DNA of 64,000 nucleotides from CAG-1782 sp964418255 (GTDB lineage: Bacteria > Bacillota > Clostridia > Christensenellales > DTU072). Below are positions 8,765 through 17,902 of this stretch, piece after piece. The stretch lies in assembly GCA_964418255.1 (NCBI GenBank), contig CAYQKV010000001.1, forward strand, positions 62,001 to 126,000, given 5' to 3'. Numbering within the stretch: position 1 is the first letter of the stretch; the number at the start of each line of letters is the position of its first letter. The position numbers and the translations under genes were made by a program. Under the pieces are notes generated by a model. It made no database searches and was not told the origin of the DNA. It worked only from the letters and a program-made list of their open reading frames with translations.

Positions 8765-9118
8765 CTATTCGTTGCGTCCCGCCTGTTTAACCTTAGCGGC
8801 TCTTCCCGTGCGACCTCTGAGATAATAAAGTTTAGCTCTTCTTACTTTACCTTTTCTTACGATGTCGATATGGTCGATTTTGGGCGAATGAAGGGGGAAC
8901 GTTCTTTCCACGCCTACTCCGAAAGATAATCTTCTCACGGTGAACGTTTCTCTGATTGAACCGTTTTTACGGGAGATAACGATACCTTCGAAAGCCTGTA
9001 ATCTTTCTCTCGTACCTTCGACGACCTTAACGAAAACCTTAACGGTGTCGCCTACTTTGAAATCGGGAAGGTCTTTTCTCAATCCTTCAGCTTCGATTAC
9101 GTCGATAATGTTTGCCAT
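8765..9118 (-). CDS. rplS: 50S ribosomal protein L19
   Basis: A 117-residue ribosomal protein at the 30S-50S interface. Typical L19 segments are FKVGDTVKVFVKVVEG, RLQAFEGIVISRKNGS, ETFTVRRLSFGVGVERTFPLHSPKI and KVRRAKLYYLRGRTGRAAKV. TTGGAGGTAAGTC precedes the ATG. Usually rplS follows trmD directly; here it is separated by rbgA-rnhB-yraN and has its own promoter and leader. Confidence 0.97.
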   Translation of the reverse strand: MANIIDVIEAEGLRKDLPDFKVGDTVKVFVKVVEGTRERLQAFEGIVISRKNGSIRETFTVRRLSFGVGVERTFPLHSPKIDHIDIVRKGKVRRAKLYYLRGRTGRAAKVKQAGRNE

Positions 9119-9236
9119 GACTTACCTCCAAATTTTATAAACGACATTCGTACAAGGCATAAATTTAACGCGAATTCTCGATAAAAAACATAATTCAGTC
9201 GCGTTCTCTCGCATAGGACTGTCGCAAGTCTAATCT

Positions 9237-9265
9237 ATAATATCAAATTCGCGAAAAAATATCAA
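9237..9265 (-). promoter_or_regulatory. Promoter of rplS, with a ~110-nt leader
   Basis: TTGATA (9265-9260) and TATTAT (9242-9237) with a 17-bp spacer. The leader down to 9119 can form small hairpins (GCG/CGC and CGA/TCG) and might be an L19 autoregulatory leader, but I cannot match it to a known motif by eye. The rest of the 180-bp gap holds nothing else recognised. Confidence 0.7.
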
Positions 9266-9298
9266 GCGTTTTATTAAATAAATTTTATTTATATAATT

Positions 9299-9655
9299 TT
9301 ATCGCCAATACGCGTAAAAAGCGTTTTTTATATGCGTGACGTTTCCTCGCAAAATACCGATTACGTCGTATCTGTATCCGTCGTAAAACGCCTTATGCTC
9401 CATGAGATATCTTTTGCTTGCCGCGACAACCTTTCTTATTTTACCTTTCGTAAGCGTTTCGAGCGGGTTTCCGAATACGTTATCGGAACGCGTGCGAACC
9501 TCAACGAAAACAAGAACGTTTCCGTCGGTCGCCACGATGTCGAGCTCCCCTATTTGCGGGAAGTTAACGTTGACGTCAATAATTTTATATCCTATCGATT
9601 CGAGGTAATTCCGCGCTTCCGCTTCGCCCTCGGTTCCGAGCGCATATTTGTCCAT
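9299..9655 (-). CDS. yraN: YraN family endonuclease-fold protein (UPF0102)
   Basis: A 118-residue protein with the UPF0102 pattern: start GTEGEAEARNYLES, then GELDIVATDGNVLVFVEVRTR, a PD-(D/E)xK nuclease-like core (E, D, ExR). The biochemical role is unsettled; it is commonly encoded next to rnhB, as here with a 1-bp gap. End of the ylxM-to-yraN operon. Confidence 0.88.
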   Translation of the reverse strand: MDKYALGTEGEAEARNYLESIGYKIIDVNVNFPQIGELDIVATDGNVLVFVEVRTRSDNVFGNPLETLTKGKIRKVVAASKRYLMEHKAFYDGYRYDVIGILRGNVTHIKNAFYAYWR

Positions 9656-9656
9656 T

Positions 9657-10265
9657 TCAATTAAAAAAATTCTTTATAAACGTTTTACGATGGATGGGGC
9701 AAGGTCCGTACTTTTTCAGCATTTCGATATGATATGCCGTACCGTACCCCTTATGTTTTTCGAAGCCGTATTCAGGATAAATTTCCGCGTATTTATCCAT
9801 AAGCCTATCCCTATGTACTTTTGCGAGAATGGAAGCCGCGCCTATGCAATAACTTAGCGCGTCGCCGTGTATTATCGCTTTGCTCGGGATACCGAAATCC
9901 TCTTTTACGGCGTCTACAAGGAGAATTTCCGGTGCGAGCGAAAGTTTTTTAACAGCCTCGCGCATCGCCTTTTTCGTTGCGATTAAAATGTTTGTTTCGT
10001 CGATTTCTCTTTCGTCAATATCGACTATACCGTATCCGATTGCGTTTGTCGTAATCTCTTCGAAAAGCGTGTTTCTTTTTTTTGGGCTGAGCTTTTTGCT
10101 GTCGTTTATTCCGGAAATTATCGTCGATAAATCGGGCAAACAACAAGCCGCGGTGACGGGACCGGCAAGCGGACCTCTTCCCGCTTCGTCCATTCCCGCG
10201 ATAAGTTTGTATCCTTCGGATAAAAGCGCTTTTTCGAATTGTAATAAATCTACCGTTTCTTTCAT
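9657..10265 (-). CDS. rnhB: Ribonuclease HII
   Basis: A 202-residue enzyme removing ribonucleotides and RNA primers from RNA-DNA hybrids. The catalytic motif AGMDEAGRGPLAGPV supplies the DE pair; further motifs are DSKKLSPKKR, ILVDAV and HRDRLMDKYAEIYPEYGFEKHKGYGT. The ATG overlaps the rbgA stop by 4 bp. Confidence 0.96.
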   Translation of the reverse strand: MKETVDLLQFEKALLSEGYKLIAGMDEAGRGPLAGPVTAACCLPDLSTIISGINDSKKLSPKKRNTLFEEITTNAIGYGIVDIDEREIDETNILIATKKAMREAVKKLSLAPEILLVDAVKEDFGIPSKAIIHGDALSYCIGAASILAKVHRDRLMDKYAEIYPEYGFEKHKGYGTAYHIEMLKKYGPCPIHRKTFIKNFFN

Positions 10266-11101
10266 AATCTTTCCAAAATGATTTTACCGAACGCCTGTTT
10301 CCGAAAATCCTGCACAACGGCGTTTGCCGTGCGTTCCGCATCCACTTCTCCGCCCTTAACGACGAAACCTCTTCTTTTCGCTATCGCGTCAAAAAGTTCA
10401 TCGTATGATTCGGGAATTTCAACAAGGTTATATTTTTCCGATAATTTTTCGGGATATTGTTCTTTGAGAAATTTCAGAATTTCAATCGCTATTTCCGTAG
10501 AATCGACGATATTATCTTTGATACAGCCGACAATGGCGAGCGCCGCCGCTTTCTTTTGGTCGGAAAAATCGGGATAAAGCGTGCCGGGGGTGTCAAGCAA
10601 ATCGATATAATTATCTACGCTTACCCACTGTTTTCCTCTCGTAACTCCCGGTTTGTTTCCTGTAACCGTTCGTTTTTTTGCGGTAAGACTGTTGATAAGC
10701 GTACTTTTGCCGCAGTTTGGAACGCCTATTACCATTGCCCTAACAGTTTTCTTTACGCCTTTTTTCGCATACTTTTCCACAATCGGCGCGGCAAGTTCGT
10801 TAAGCGCGGAAACAAAAGCCTTGTTCCCTCCGTTAACCGTAGAATTCGCCGTTATGCACCTGTTTCCGTTACGGTTATAAAAATCTCGCCATTTAACGAG
10901 TTCTTCCTTAGGCACAAGGTCGGATTTATTCAAAACGTAAAGTCTGGGTTTATTTGCAAAAATAGAATCGTACGCGGGGTTTACCGACGAAGACGGAATT
11001 CTCGAATCAAGCACGTAAACAACGCAATCTATTTTCGACGTGTCCGCTTCCATTTCGCGCAACGCCTTAGTCATATGTCCCGGGAACCAATGAATAAACA
11101 T
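10262..11101 (-). CDS. rbgA: Ribosome biogenesis GTPase RbgA (YlqF)
   Basis: A 279-residue circularly permuted GTPase needed for late 50S assembly. The GTPase motifs run in permuted order: NKSDLV (G4) near residue 58, GVPNCGKSTLIN (G1) near 125, and DTPGTLYP (G3) near 170. It starts MFIHWFPGHMTKALREM, the family signature, and has the C-terminal helical RNA-binding domain. It lies 3 bp from trmD. Confidence 0.96.
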   Translation of the reverse strand: MFIHWFPGHMTKALREMEADTSKIDCVVYVLDSRIPSSSVNPAYDSIFANKPRLYVLNKSDLVPKEELVKWRDFYNRNGNRCITANSTVNGGNKAFVSALNELAAPIVEKYAKKGVKKTVRAMVIGVPNCGKSTLINSLTAKKRTVTGNKPGVTRGKQWVSVDNYIDLLDTPGTLYPDFSDQKKAAALAIVGCIKDNIVDSTEIAIEILKFLKEQYPEKLSEKYNLVEIPESYDELFDAIAKRRGFVVKGGEVDAERTANAVVQDFRKQAFGKIILERL

Positions 11102-11104
11102 AAG

Positions 11105-11782
11105 TCACTCTCCCTTTTTAAGAAGGTCCGGGCGGAGTTTTTCGGTAAGAGCGATACTCTGCTCTTTTCTCCATTTTGCGACCGCGGCGTGATTTCCGCT
11201 TACCAGTATTTCGGGAACGGTAAGCCCGTTGAACTCATACGGTCGCGTATAATGCGGATATTCGAGTAAGCCGTCCGAAAAAGATTCCTCTTCCGTACTT
11301 TGTTCGCTACCCAAAACGTCGGGAATATACCTTGCCACCGCGTTAATAAGCACCATAGACGCGAGGTCTCCGCTTGTGAGGACATAATCTCCTATCGAGA
11401 TTTCCTCATCTATATCGAGGTCGATTATTCTTTGGTCGATGCCCTCGTAACTGCCGTTAAAAAGTAAAATTTCTTCGCATTTGGCGAGTTCTTCTACCTT
11501 TTGTTGACTAAGCGTTTTACCTTTGGGACTCAGATAAATTCTGCGGCAATTATGGTCTTTGTCGAAATCGTTTATCGAATCGTGAGCGGGTTGCGGGGTC
11601 ATAACCATTCCCGCGCCGCCGCCGTAAGGATAATCGTCGCATCTTTTATGTTTATCGGTAGAATAATCTCTTATATTTCGAATTTCAAGCGAAAACGCGC
11701 CTTTTTCTATGGCTTTGCCGAGAACGCCCGATTTTAGACAGTCGTACATTTCGGGAAAAAGCGTCAGAACTTTAATTGTCAT
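11105..11782 (-). CDS. trmD: tRNA (guanine-N1-)-methyltransferase TrmD
   Basis: A 225-residue SPOUT methyltransferase that makes m1G37 in tRNAs and prevents frameshifting. Hallmarks are MTIKVLTLFPEMY, DDYPYGGGAGMVM, and the trefoil-knot region with SIGDYVLTSGDLA, then HYTRPYEFNGLTVPEILVSGNHAAV. Its start overlaps rimM by 11 bp. Confidence 0.97.
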   Translation of the reverse strand: MTIKVLTLFPEMYDCLKSGVLGKAIEKGAFSLEIRNIRDYSTDKHKRCDDYPYGGGAGMVMTPQPAHDSINDFDKDHNCRRIYLSPKGKTLSQQKVEELAKCEEILLFNGSYEGIDQRIIDLDIDEEISIGDYVLTSGDLASMVLINAVARYIPDVLGSEQSTEEESFSDGLLEYPHYTRPYEFNGLTVPEILVSGNHAAVAKWRKEQSIALTEKLRPDLLKKGE

Positions 11783-12269
11783 CCAAAAGTACCTCTGCTA
11801 ATTTTTCTCCGTCGACGATAAAAAGTTTTGTCTCTGTATCGACGCGCGCATTGATAGAAGAAACCCAAGGAAACATTACGGTTTTTCCTTTCTTATCCGC
11901 AACGATTACGTCCGCGCTACCGTATTGAAGCACGTCTCGTATTTTTCCGTAGTCGTTTTTGCCGTCGGTAACGCTACACCCCATTATTTCGGCAATATAA
12001 TACCTTCCGTTTTCGGGTTCGGGAAGAGCGGGTTCGTCGCAATACAAAGTTTTTCCTCGCAATTTTTCCGCTTGGTTCATATCTTTGATTTCGAAAAATT
12101 TTATCAAACAAAAATTCCCGAAAGGAGTAACCTTTTCGGGTTTGTAATACTGTCCGTCGATGATAAAAGTCTCGATACGCATAAGACAATCGGGGGAGTC
12201 CATAAAGCTCTCCGCTTTTACGTCTCCCCTGATTCCGTGCGCTTTCAATATTCTGCCTACGGCAAGCAT
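11772..12269 (-). CDS. rimM: Ribosome maturation factor RimM
   Basis: A 165-residue 16S rRNA/30S maturation factor that binds S19. N-terminal RimM barrel (VGRILKAHGIRGDVKAESFMD) and a C-terminal PRC-like barrel (YYIAEIMGCSV, ADVIVADKKGKTVMFPWV). Directly abuts khpA and overlaps trmD. Confidence 0.94.
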   Translation of the reverse strand: MLAVGRILKAHGIRGDVKAESFMDSPDCLMRIETFIIDGQYYKPEKVTPFGNFCLIKFFEIKDMNQAEKLRGKTLYCDEPALPEPENGRYYIAEIMGCSVTDGKNDYGKIRDVLQYGSADVIVADKKGKTVMFPWVSSINARVDTETKLFIVDGEKLAEVLLDDN

Positions 12270-12500
12270 TTATCTTTCCTCAACGTAAACGCCGTAAGTT
12301 TTATCGGATTTCTGCGCCGCGCTCTTTACTATGGTACGGATTGCTTTCGCAACTTTTCCGCCTCTTCCGATAACGTTGTTTACGACGTCTTTGTCGACGA
12401 GAACCTTAATATCCGCTTTGTCTCCGTCTTCGACGATAATCAGTTCATACGTTGATTTGTCGATTAACGAGCCGACGATGAAGTCAACCAGTTCGTACAT
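12270..12500 (-). CDS. khpA: KH-domain RNA-binding protein KhpA
   Basis: A 76-residue single KH-domain protein with VVNNVIGRGGKVAKAIR, which contains the GxxG loop. KhpA forms a dimer with KhpB/Jag and affects cell division and RNA metabolism in Firmicutes. Position between rpsP and rimM is conserved. Confidence 0.94.
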   Translation of the reverse strand: MYELVDFIVGSLIDKSTYELIIVEDGDKADIKVLVDKDVVNNVIGRGGKVAKAIRTIVKSAAQKSDKTYGVYVEER

Positions 12501-12509
12501 TTCTCGCTC

Positions 12510-12761
12510 CTATTTCTTTTCGATTATTCCGTTTTTAATGAAAAGGTCGCGTACGGTATCGGTGGGTTGCGCGCCGCAAGCAAGCCATTTTTTAGCTATT
12601 TCCGCGTCGATTTTAACATCGGCAGGTTCGGTAACGGGGTTATAATAACCGATTTGTTCGATATACTGTCCGTCTCTTGCTTTTCTCGAATCCGTAGCTA
12701 CGATACGATAGAAAGGCGATTTTTTCGCGCCCATTCTGGTAAGTCTGATTTTTACTGCCAT
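12510..12761 (-). CDS. rpsP: 30S ribosomal protein S16
   Basis: An 83-residue ribosomal protein starting MAVKIRLTRMGAKKSPFYRI, an unmistakable S16. TTTGGAGGATAAAA precedes the ATG. Follows ffh by 39 bp. Confidence 0.97.
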   Translation of the reverse strand: MAVKIRLTRMGAKKSPFYRIVATDSRKARDGQYIEQIGYYNPVTEPADVKIDAEIAKKWLACGAQPTDTVRDLFIKNGIIEKK

Positions 12762-12800
12762 TTTTATCCTCCAAAATAATGTTTTTCTGTTTGTTTTATG

Positions 12801-14123
12801 TTAAAACCCGAACGGGAATTTCATTTTGCCCGAATTGAGTTTCTTCATCATATCTTTCGTTTGATTAAACTGGTTAATCAATTTATTTACGTCCTGCACG
12901 GTAGTGCCGCTGCCGGCGGCTATTCTTTTTCTTCTCGAAGCGTTTAGAATTTCGGGTTTCGACCGCTCTTTGGGCGTCATCGACTGAATTATCGCCTTGA
13001 TTTTGTCAATTTGTTTTTCGTCGACGTTCAGATTTGCGCCTTTAAGTTTACTCCCCATTCCCGGTATCATATTGAGCATTTCCGAAAGATTGCCCATTTT
13101 CTTTACGCTCGAAAGTTGATTGAGATAATCTTCGAGGTCAAAAGAGTTTTCTTTTATTTTCTTCGCAAGTTTTTTCGCGTCGTCCTCGGTTATCGCCTGT
13201 TCCGCCTTCTCTATTAAGGTTAGCACGTCGCCCATTCCGAGAATTCTCGAAGCCATTCTGTCGGGATGAAAAGGTTCGATTTCGGTTATCTTTTCTCCGG
13301 TACCGCAGTACTTTATCGGCTTTCCGAGAATAGCCTTTATGCTTAATGCCGCGCCGCCTCGGGTATCGCCGTCGAGTTTTGTAAGAATTACGCCGCTTAT
13401 ATCGAGTTTTTCGTTAAACGTACTCGCTACGTTTACGCTGTCCTGTCCGAGCATTGCGTCCACAACGAGAAGTATTTCCGCGGGACGAACCGTTTTTTTG
13501 ATTTCCGTAAGCTCGGTCATAAGCGTTTCGTCGACGTGGAGTCTGCCCGCGGTATCTACGATTACTACGTCGTAACCGTTCTTTTTAGCAAATTCCACGC
13601 CCTCTTTCGCAATGGAAACGGGATTAGCCTGCCCTTTTTCGAAAACCGTCACGTCCGCTTTCTGTCCGACGATTTGAAGTTGCTTTATAGCCGCGGGACG
13701 ATATACGTCTCCGGCAACGAGTAAAGGTTTTTTACCCTGCTTTTTCAATAAAAGAGCAAGTTTTCCGCACATCGTGGTCTTTCCGGCGCCTTGAAGACCG
13801 CACATAAGATAAACGGTAGGCGGCGCGTCGGAAAACTGCAACTTAGCGTGTGTTGAACCCATAAGTTTGATGAGTTCGTCGTTTACGATTTTAATAACCT
13901 GCTGAGACGCGTCGAGACCTTTGAGAATGTTTTCCCCGAGAGCACGCTCGGATACGGCGTTTACGAAACTTTTGACAACCGTAAAGTTTACGTCCGCTTC
14001 AAGTAACGCTATTCTCACTTCGCGCATTGCGTTTTTGATTTCGAGTTCGCTGAGCGCGCCTTTGTTTTTTAATTTAGAAAAAGCGTGATTAAGTTTTTCG
14101 CTTAATGTTCCGAACGCCGCCAC
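12801..14123 (-). CDS. ffh: Signal recognition particle protein Ffh
   Basis: A 440-residue SRP54 GTPase that delivers nascent membrane proteins to FtsY/SecYEG. N domain, then G domain with GLQGAGKTTMCGKLA, DTAGRLHVD and TKLDGDTRGGAALS, then the Met-rich M domain (MGNLSEMLNMIPGM, MTPKERSKPEILNASRRKRIAAGSG). It abuts ylxM. Confidence 0.97.
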   Translation of the reverse strand: MAAFGTLSEKLNHAFSKLKNKGALSELEIKNAMREVRIALLEADVNFTVVKSFVNAVSERALGENILKGLDASQQVIKIVNDELIKLMGSTHAKLQFSDAPPTVYLMCGLQGAGKTTMCGKLALLLKKQGKKPLLVAGDVYRPAAIKQLQIVGQKADVTVFEKGQANPVSIAKEGVEFAKKNGYDVVIVDTAGRLHVDETLMTELTEIKKTVRPAEILLVVDAMLGQDSVNVASTFNEKLDISGVILTKLDGDTRGGAALSIKAILGKPIKYCGTGEKITEIEPFHPDRMASRILGMGDVLTLIEKAEQAITEDDAKKLAKKIKENSFDLEDYLNQLSSVKKMGNLSEMLNMIPGMGSKLKGANLNVDEKQIDKIKAIIQSMTPKERSKPEILNASRRKRIAAGSGTTVQDVNKLINQFNQTKDMMKKLNSGKMKFPFGF

Positions 14124-14450
14124 TTATATCTCCTTTATCGCGTTTAATATCTCGTCGAGTTCGGCGCGTTGTTCTTCGGAAAAATCTCCGCGCCTTACCG
14201 TCTCTTCCATAGAAACCGTTATTTTTCTTATCCTTTCGACAAAACCGAGTTTTTCTTCGCACTCCGCTAATTTGGCGGAAGAACGAACGATTACGTCTCT
14301 GACTCCCTGACGCGTTATCCGCGTAAAAACGGAAATCTCCGCGAGACTCATATCGCAATCATAGTACAGGCGCATTATTTCCCGCTGATGCTCGTTAAGC
14401 AATCCGCCGTAATATGTAAACAGTATGCCGTCGCTTATTTTGTCTCTCAT
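14124..14450 (-). CDS. ylxM: YlxM-type helix-turn-helix SRP-associated protein
   Basis: A 108-residue protein with a sigma-70 region-4-like helix-turn-helix (EISVFTRITRQGVRDVIVRS), YlxM/P13-like family. In streptococci the family assists SRP. It immediately precedes ffh with no gap. I chose the ATG at 14450; an in-frame TTG two codons upstream is possible. The AGAGGA at 14471-14476 is too far (about 20 nt) to decide, so the start is uncertain by a few codons. Confidence 0.88.
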   Translation of the reverse strand: MRDKISDGILFTYYGGLLNEHQREIMRLYYDCDMSLAEISVFTRITRQGVRDVIVRSSAKLAECEEKLGFVERIRKITVSMEETVRRGDFSEEQRAELDEILNAIKEI

Positions 14451-14487
14451 AGTCAATCGGTGTAAAGCATTTCCTCTTTACAGCAAT

Positions 14488-14516
14488 ATTATTACATAAC
14501 CGAATAAATCTGTCAA
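14488..14516 (-). promoter_or_regulatory. Promoter of the ylxM-ffh-rpsP operon
   Basis: TTGACA (14516-14511) and AATAAT (14493-14488) on the minus strand with a 17-bp spacer. It would drive ylxM through yraN. Confidence 0.75.
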
Positions 14517-14571
14517 GCGTTTGAAAACTTTTACCGTAAAAATAAAATGTTAAAATATTTATATAAAAGTG

Positions 14572-14600
14572 TTTACATTTTTTCGATATGGTGATATACT
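14572..14600 (+). promoter_or_regulatory. Promoter of the RHH-clpB operon
   Basis: TTTACA (14572-14577) and TATACT (14595-14600) with a 17-bp spacer. No CIRCE or CtsR-like heptad repeat is visible here. ATAT-GGTG-ATAT (14587-14598) overlaps the -10 region and is a small inverted repeat that could be an operator. Confidence 0.78.
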
Positions 14601-14635
14601 TATTTCAGAAAGGAAGAAAAGGAAAAATATATAAT

Positions 14636-15271
14636 ATGGAAAAAAGTCTTTACAGTCTGATACTTACCGACGAAGTCGTGAGAAGAATCGATAATGCGGC
14701 AAACGAAATGGGTACAAATCGCAGTAATTTAATAAACCAGATACTTGCCGATTACGTTTCGTATACAACCCCGGAAATGCGTATTAAACATATTTTCGAG
14801 CATATTTTCGACCTTCTCGCTGCCACTTCTTTGCAACCTTGTTCCGAACGCGGAGAAAAAAGCATCGCGGTTAAAACGTCGCTCGACAGCAAATACCGCC
14901 CTACTATTAGGTATAACGTGGAGCTTTACAAGAAAAACGGCGAACAAATAGGCGAACTCAAAGTTTCGTATCGGACTCAGTCGGAAGAATTATTATATAA
15001 AATTCGTTCCTTTTTTTCCGAGATTATGTCAATCGAAAAAAAATTCCTTACCTTTGACGCTGCGTATACTCTTTCGGAAGGCAAGTTCATAAGAACGTTC
15101 GTCATTCCGTACGGAACGGAGTACACGCAAGAAGAAGTAGCGCGGGCAATCAGCGATTATATAAAAAATTTCGATTGCCTGCTTAAAAAGTTTCTTCTCG
15201 AAAAATACGCAAGCAGGAAAGAATTGGAATCCGATTACAGAATATATCTATCAAAATCTATCCTTATATAA
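14636..15271 (+). CDS. Ribbon-helix-helix DNA-binding-domain protein, co-transcribed with clpB
   Basis: A 211-residue protein. The first ~45 residues form a CopG/RHH-like domain: a short strand (SLYSLILTDEVVRRI) then NEMGTNRSNLINQILADYV. The remaining ~160 residues are mixed alpha/beta and unrecognised. I chose the ATG at 14636 because the RHH strand starts there; a GGA-rich tract lies 12 nt upstream, and an earlier in-frame start at 14588 would lie upstream of the predicted transcript start. It ends 12 bp before clpB. By position it could be the regulator of clpB, as CtsR is for clpC in other Firmicutes, but it has no CtsR similarity I can see. Confidence 0.8.
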   Translation: MEKSLYSLILTDEVVRRIDNAANEMGTNRSNLINQILADYVSYTTPEMRIKHIFEHIFDLLAATSLQPCSERGEKSIAVKTSLDSKYRPTIRYNVELYKKNGEQIGELKVSYRTQSEELLYKIRSFFSEIMSIEKKFLTFDAAYTLSEGKFIRTFVIPYGTEYTQEEVARAISDYIKNFDCLLKKFLLEKYASRKELESDYRIYLSKSILI

Positions 15272-15283
15272 AGGAGGCATATT

Positions 15284-17902
15284 ATGAACATACAAAAACT
15301 AACTCAAAAATCACAGGAAGCGTTGCGCGACGCGCAAACATTTGCGCAGAATAACAATAATCAAATGATTGAGCCCTGCCATATCGCGCTCGCTCTTCTC
15401 TCCGACCCCGACGGTCTGATTCCGTCGGTGGTTTCCCGTTGCGCAGGAAACAAAACCGGCATAATAAAAGAACTTACCTCTCTTATATCCTCTTTGCCGA
15501 AAGTCAAAGAGCAAAATGCCGATTCTTCACAGTTATATGTATCCTCGGATACAGAAAAGGTACTTAATGAAGCGGAAAATGCTGCAAAGAAAAACGGCGA
15601 CGAATACGTCAGCGTAGAGCACGTTATGTCCGCAATTTACAAGTTCGACAGAAAGGTTTCTTCCGTTATGGAGAAAAACGGCGTATCCGAAAAAAAATTC
15701 TCTTCCGAAATTTCCGCGATTAAGAAAGACAGAAAAATCACCGGGGACAACCCCGAAGAAACTTTTGAAGCGTTGAAAAAATACGGTTCCGACCTTACTG
15801 AACGAGCAAGAAGCCATAAGCTCGACCCGGTAATCGGAAGAGACACGGAAATTCGTAACGTAATAAGAATTCTTAGCCGTAAAACAAAAAACAACCCTGT
15901 TCTCATAGGCGAACCCGGCGTAGGAAAAACTGCTATTGCCGAAGGACTCGCCCAAAGAATAGTTGCCGGCGACGTACCCGAAAGTTTGAAAGACAAAACG
16001 GTATTTTCCCTCGATATGGGCGCTTTAATTGCGGGCGCAAAATATCGCGGCGAATTCGAAGAGAGATTGAAAGCCGTTCTTAACGAAGTAAAAGACAGCG
16101 AAGGTAAAATCCTTTTGTTTATAGACGAACTTCATACCATTGTAGGCGCCGGAAAGAGCGATTCCGCTATGGACGCCGGCAATCTCCTCAAACCCTTGCT
16201 TGCGCGAGGAGAATTACATTGTATAGGCGCGACCACGCTTGACGAATACCGTAAATATATCGAAAAAGACGCTGCGCTCGAAAGACGTTTCCAGCCCGTA
16301 ACCGTTAATGAACCCACCGTGGAAGACACAATCGCCATTTTAAGAGGACTTAAAGAGCGTTATGAAATTTTCCACGGCGTGCAAATTCAGGATAACGCCC
16401 TCGTAGCCGCCGCAACTTTGAGCGACAGATACATTACGGACAGATTTTTGCCCGACAAAGCCATAGACCTCGTCGACGAAGCGTGCGCTATGATAAGAAC
16501 GGAAATCGACTCGATGCCTACTGAGATGGACGAAATCAACCGTAAAATCATCCAGCTTCAAATAGAAGAAATGGCGCTCAAAAACGAGACCGACTCTCTT
16601 TCGGCGGAACGCCTCAACGTAATCCATAAGGAACTCGCCGAACTGAAAGAAAAATTCGACGCAATGAAAATCCGTCTTGACAGCGAAAAAGCGGGAATCA
16701 ACAGCGTACAAGAGATAAAACAAAAGATAGACGCAATCAACGCCGAAATCGAAACAGCGCAACGCAATTTCGATTATGAAAAAGCGGCGAAGCTCAGATA
16801 CGGCGAACTCCCCTCTCTCGAAAAACGCTTAAAAGAACTCGAAGAACATCCCGACGAAGAGTCACATAATAAACTTCTCCGTAACAAAGTAACCGAGGAA
16901 GAAATATCGAAAATCGTATCGCGTTGGACAGGGATACCTATTTCCAAACTTATGGAAGGCGAACGGGAAAAAATACTAAATCTACCGTCTCTTCTTCACA
17001 AGCGCGTCATCGGGCAGGACGAACCGGTCGAGTTAATCAGCGAAGCGATAATGCGTTCTCGCGCGGGCATTTCAGATATAAACCGCCCTATCGGCAGTTT
17101 CCTGTTCCTCGGACCTACGGGGGTAGGTAAAACAGAACTAGCCAAAGCCCTTGCAGAATGTCTTTTCGACGACGAACATAATATGGTAAGAATAGATATG
17201 TCCGAATATATGGAAAAGTTCAGCGTATCGAGACTTATCGGCGCGCCTCCGGGATACGTAGGCTACGACGAAGGCGGACAACTTACCGAAGCGGTAAGAA
17301 GACGCCCTTATTCCGTCGTTTTATTCGATGAAATAGAAAAAGCGCACCCCGACGTGTTCAATATTTTGCTTCAAGTACTCGACGACGGAAGAATAACCGA
17401 TTCGCAAGGCAGAACGGTAAATTTCAAAAACTGTATAATCATTATGACAAGCAACCTCGGTTCGGAATATCTGCTCGACGGCATCGATTCCGACGGAGAA
17501 ATCACTGCGGAAGCGAGAGAAAAAACCGACGCTCTTCTGAAAAGAAGTTTTCGCCCCGAATTCCTCAACCGTCTCGACGAAATCATAATGTTCAAACCTC
17601 TTACGATGACTAATATGATTAAGATAGTCGAGCTTATTCTCGAAAAGTTAAGCGAACGGCTCAAAGAGAAACAACTATTGCTCGAAGTTTCCGACGAAGC
17701 GAAAAAAGCGCTTGTGCGTTTAAGTTATAATCCTCAATTCGGCGCTCGCCCCATTAAACGTTTTACGCAGGCGAAAATCGAAACGATAATAGCTAAAACT
17801 ATATTGTCGGAAAATTTGAAACAAGGCGACGTGCTCAGCGTCGACTACACGGAAGAAAACGGGTTCTTCGTAAAAATTATAAGCTCAAAACAGAACGTAT
17901 AA
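15284..17902 (+). CDS. clpB: ATP-dependent chaperone ClpB
   Basis: An 872-residue disaggregase. N-terminal double Clp repeat (about 1-145), first AAA module with GEPGVGKTA near residue 208 and Walker B LLFIDELHTIVGAG, a long coiled-coil middle domain (about 400-530), second AAA module with GPTGVGKTE near residue 610 and VVLFDEIEKAHPDV. The long middle domain distinguishes ClpB from ClpC. It works with DnaK to dissolve aggregates. AAAGGAGG precedes the ATG. Its last 26 bp overlap the 3-prime end of hemW on the other strand. Confidence 0.95.
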   Translation: MNIQKLTQKSQEALRDAQTFAQNNNNQMIEPCHIALALLSDPDGLIPSVVSRCAGNKTGIIKELTSLISSLPKVKEQNADSSQLYVSSDTEKVLNEAENAAKKNGDEYVSVEHVMSAIYKFDRKVSSVMEKNGVSEKKFSSEISAIKKDRKITGDNPEETFEALKKYGSDLTERARSHKLDPVIGRDTEIRNVIRILSRKTKNNPVLIGEPGVGKTAIAEGLAQRIVAGDVPESLKDKTVFSLDMGALIAGAKYRGEFEERLKAVLNEVKDSEGKILLFIDELHTIVGAGKSDSAMDAGNLLKPLLARGELHCIGATTLDEYRKYIEKDAALERRFQPVTVNEPTVEDTIAILRGLKERYEIFHGVQIQDNALVAAATLSDRYITDRFLPDKAIDLVDEACAMIRTEIDSMPTEMDEINRKIIQLQIEEMALKNETDSLSAERLNVIHKELAELKEKFDAMKIRLDSEKAGINSVQEIKQKIDAINAEIETAQRNFDYEKAAKLRYGELPSLEKRLKELEEHPDEESHNKLLRNKVTEEEISKIVSRWTGIPISKLMEGEREKILNLPSLLHKRVIGQDEPVELISEAIMRSRAGISDINRPIGSFLFLGPTGVGKTELAKALAECLFDDEHNMVRIDMSEYMEKFSVSRLIGAPPGYVGYDEGGQLTEAVRRRPYSVVLFDEIEKAHPDVFNILLQVLDDGRITDSQGRTVNFKNCIIIMTSNLGSEYLLDGIDSDGEITAEAREKTDALLKRSFRPEFLNRLDEIIMFKPLTMTNMIKIVELILEKLSERLKEKQLLLEVSDEAKKALVRLSYNPQFGARPIKRFTQAKIETIIAKTILSENLKQGDVLSVDYTEENGFFVKIISSKQNV

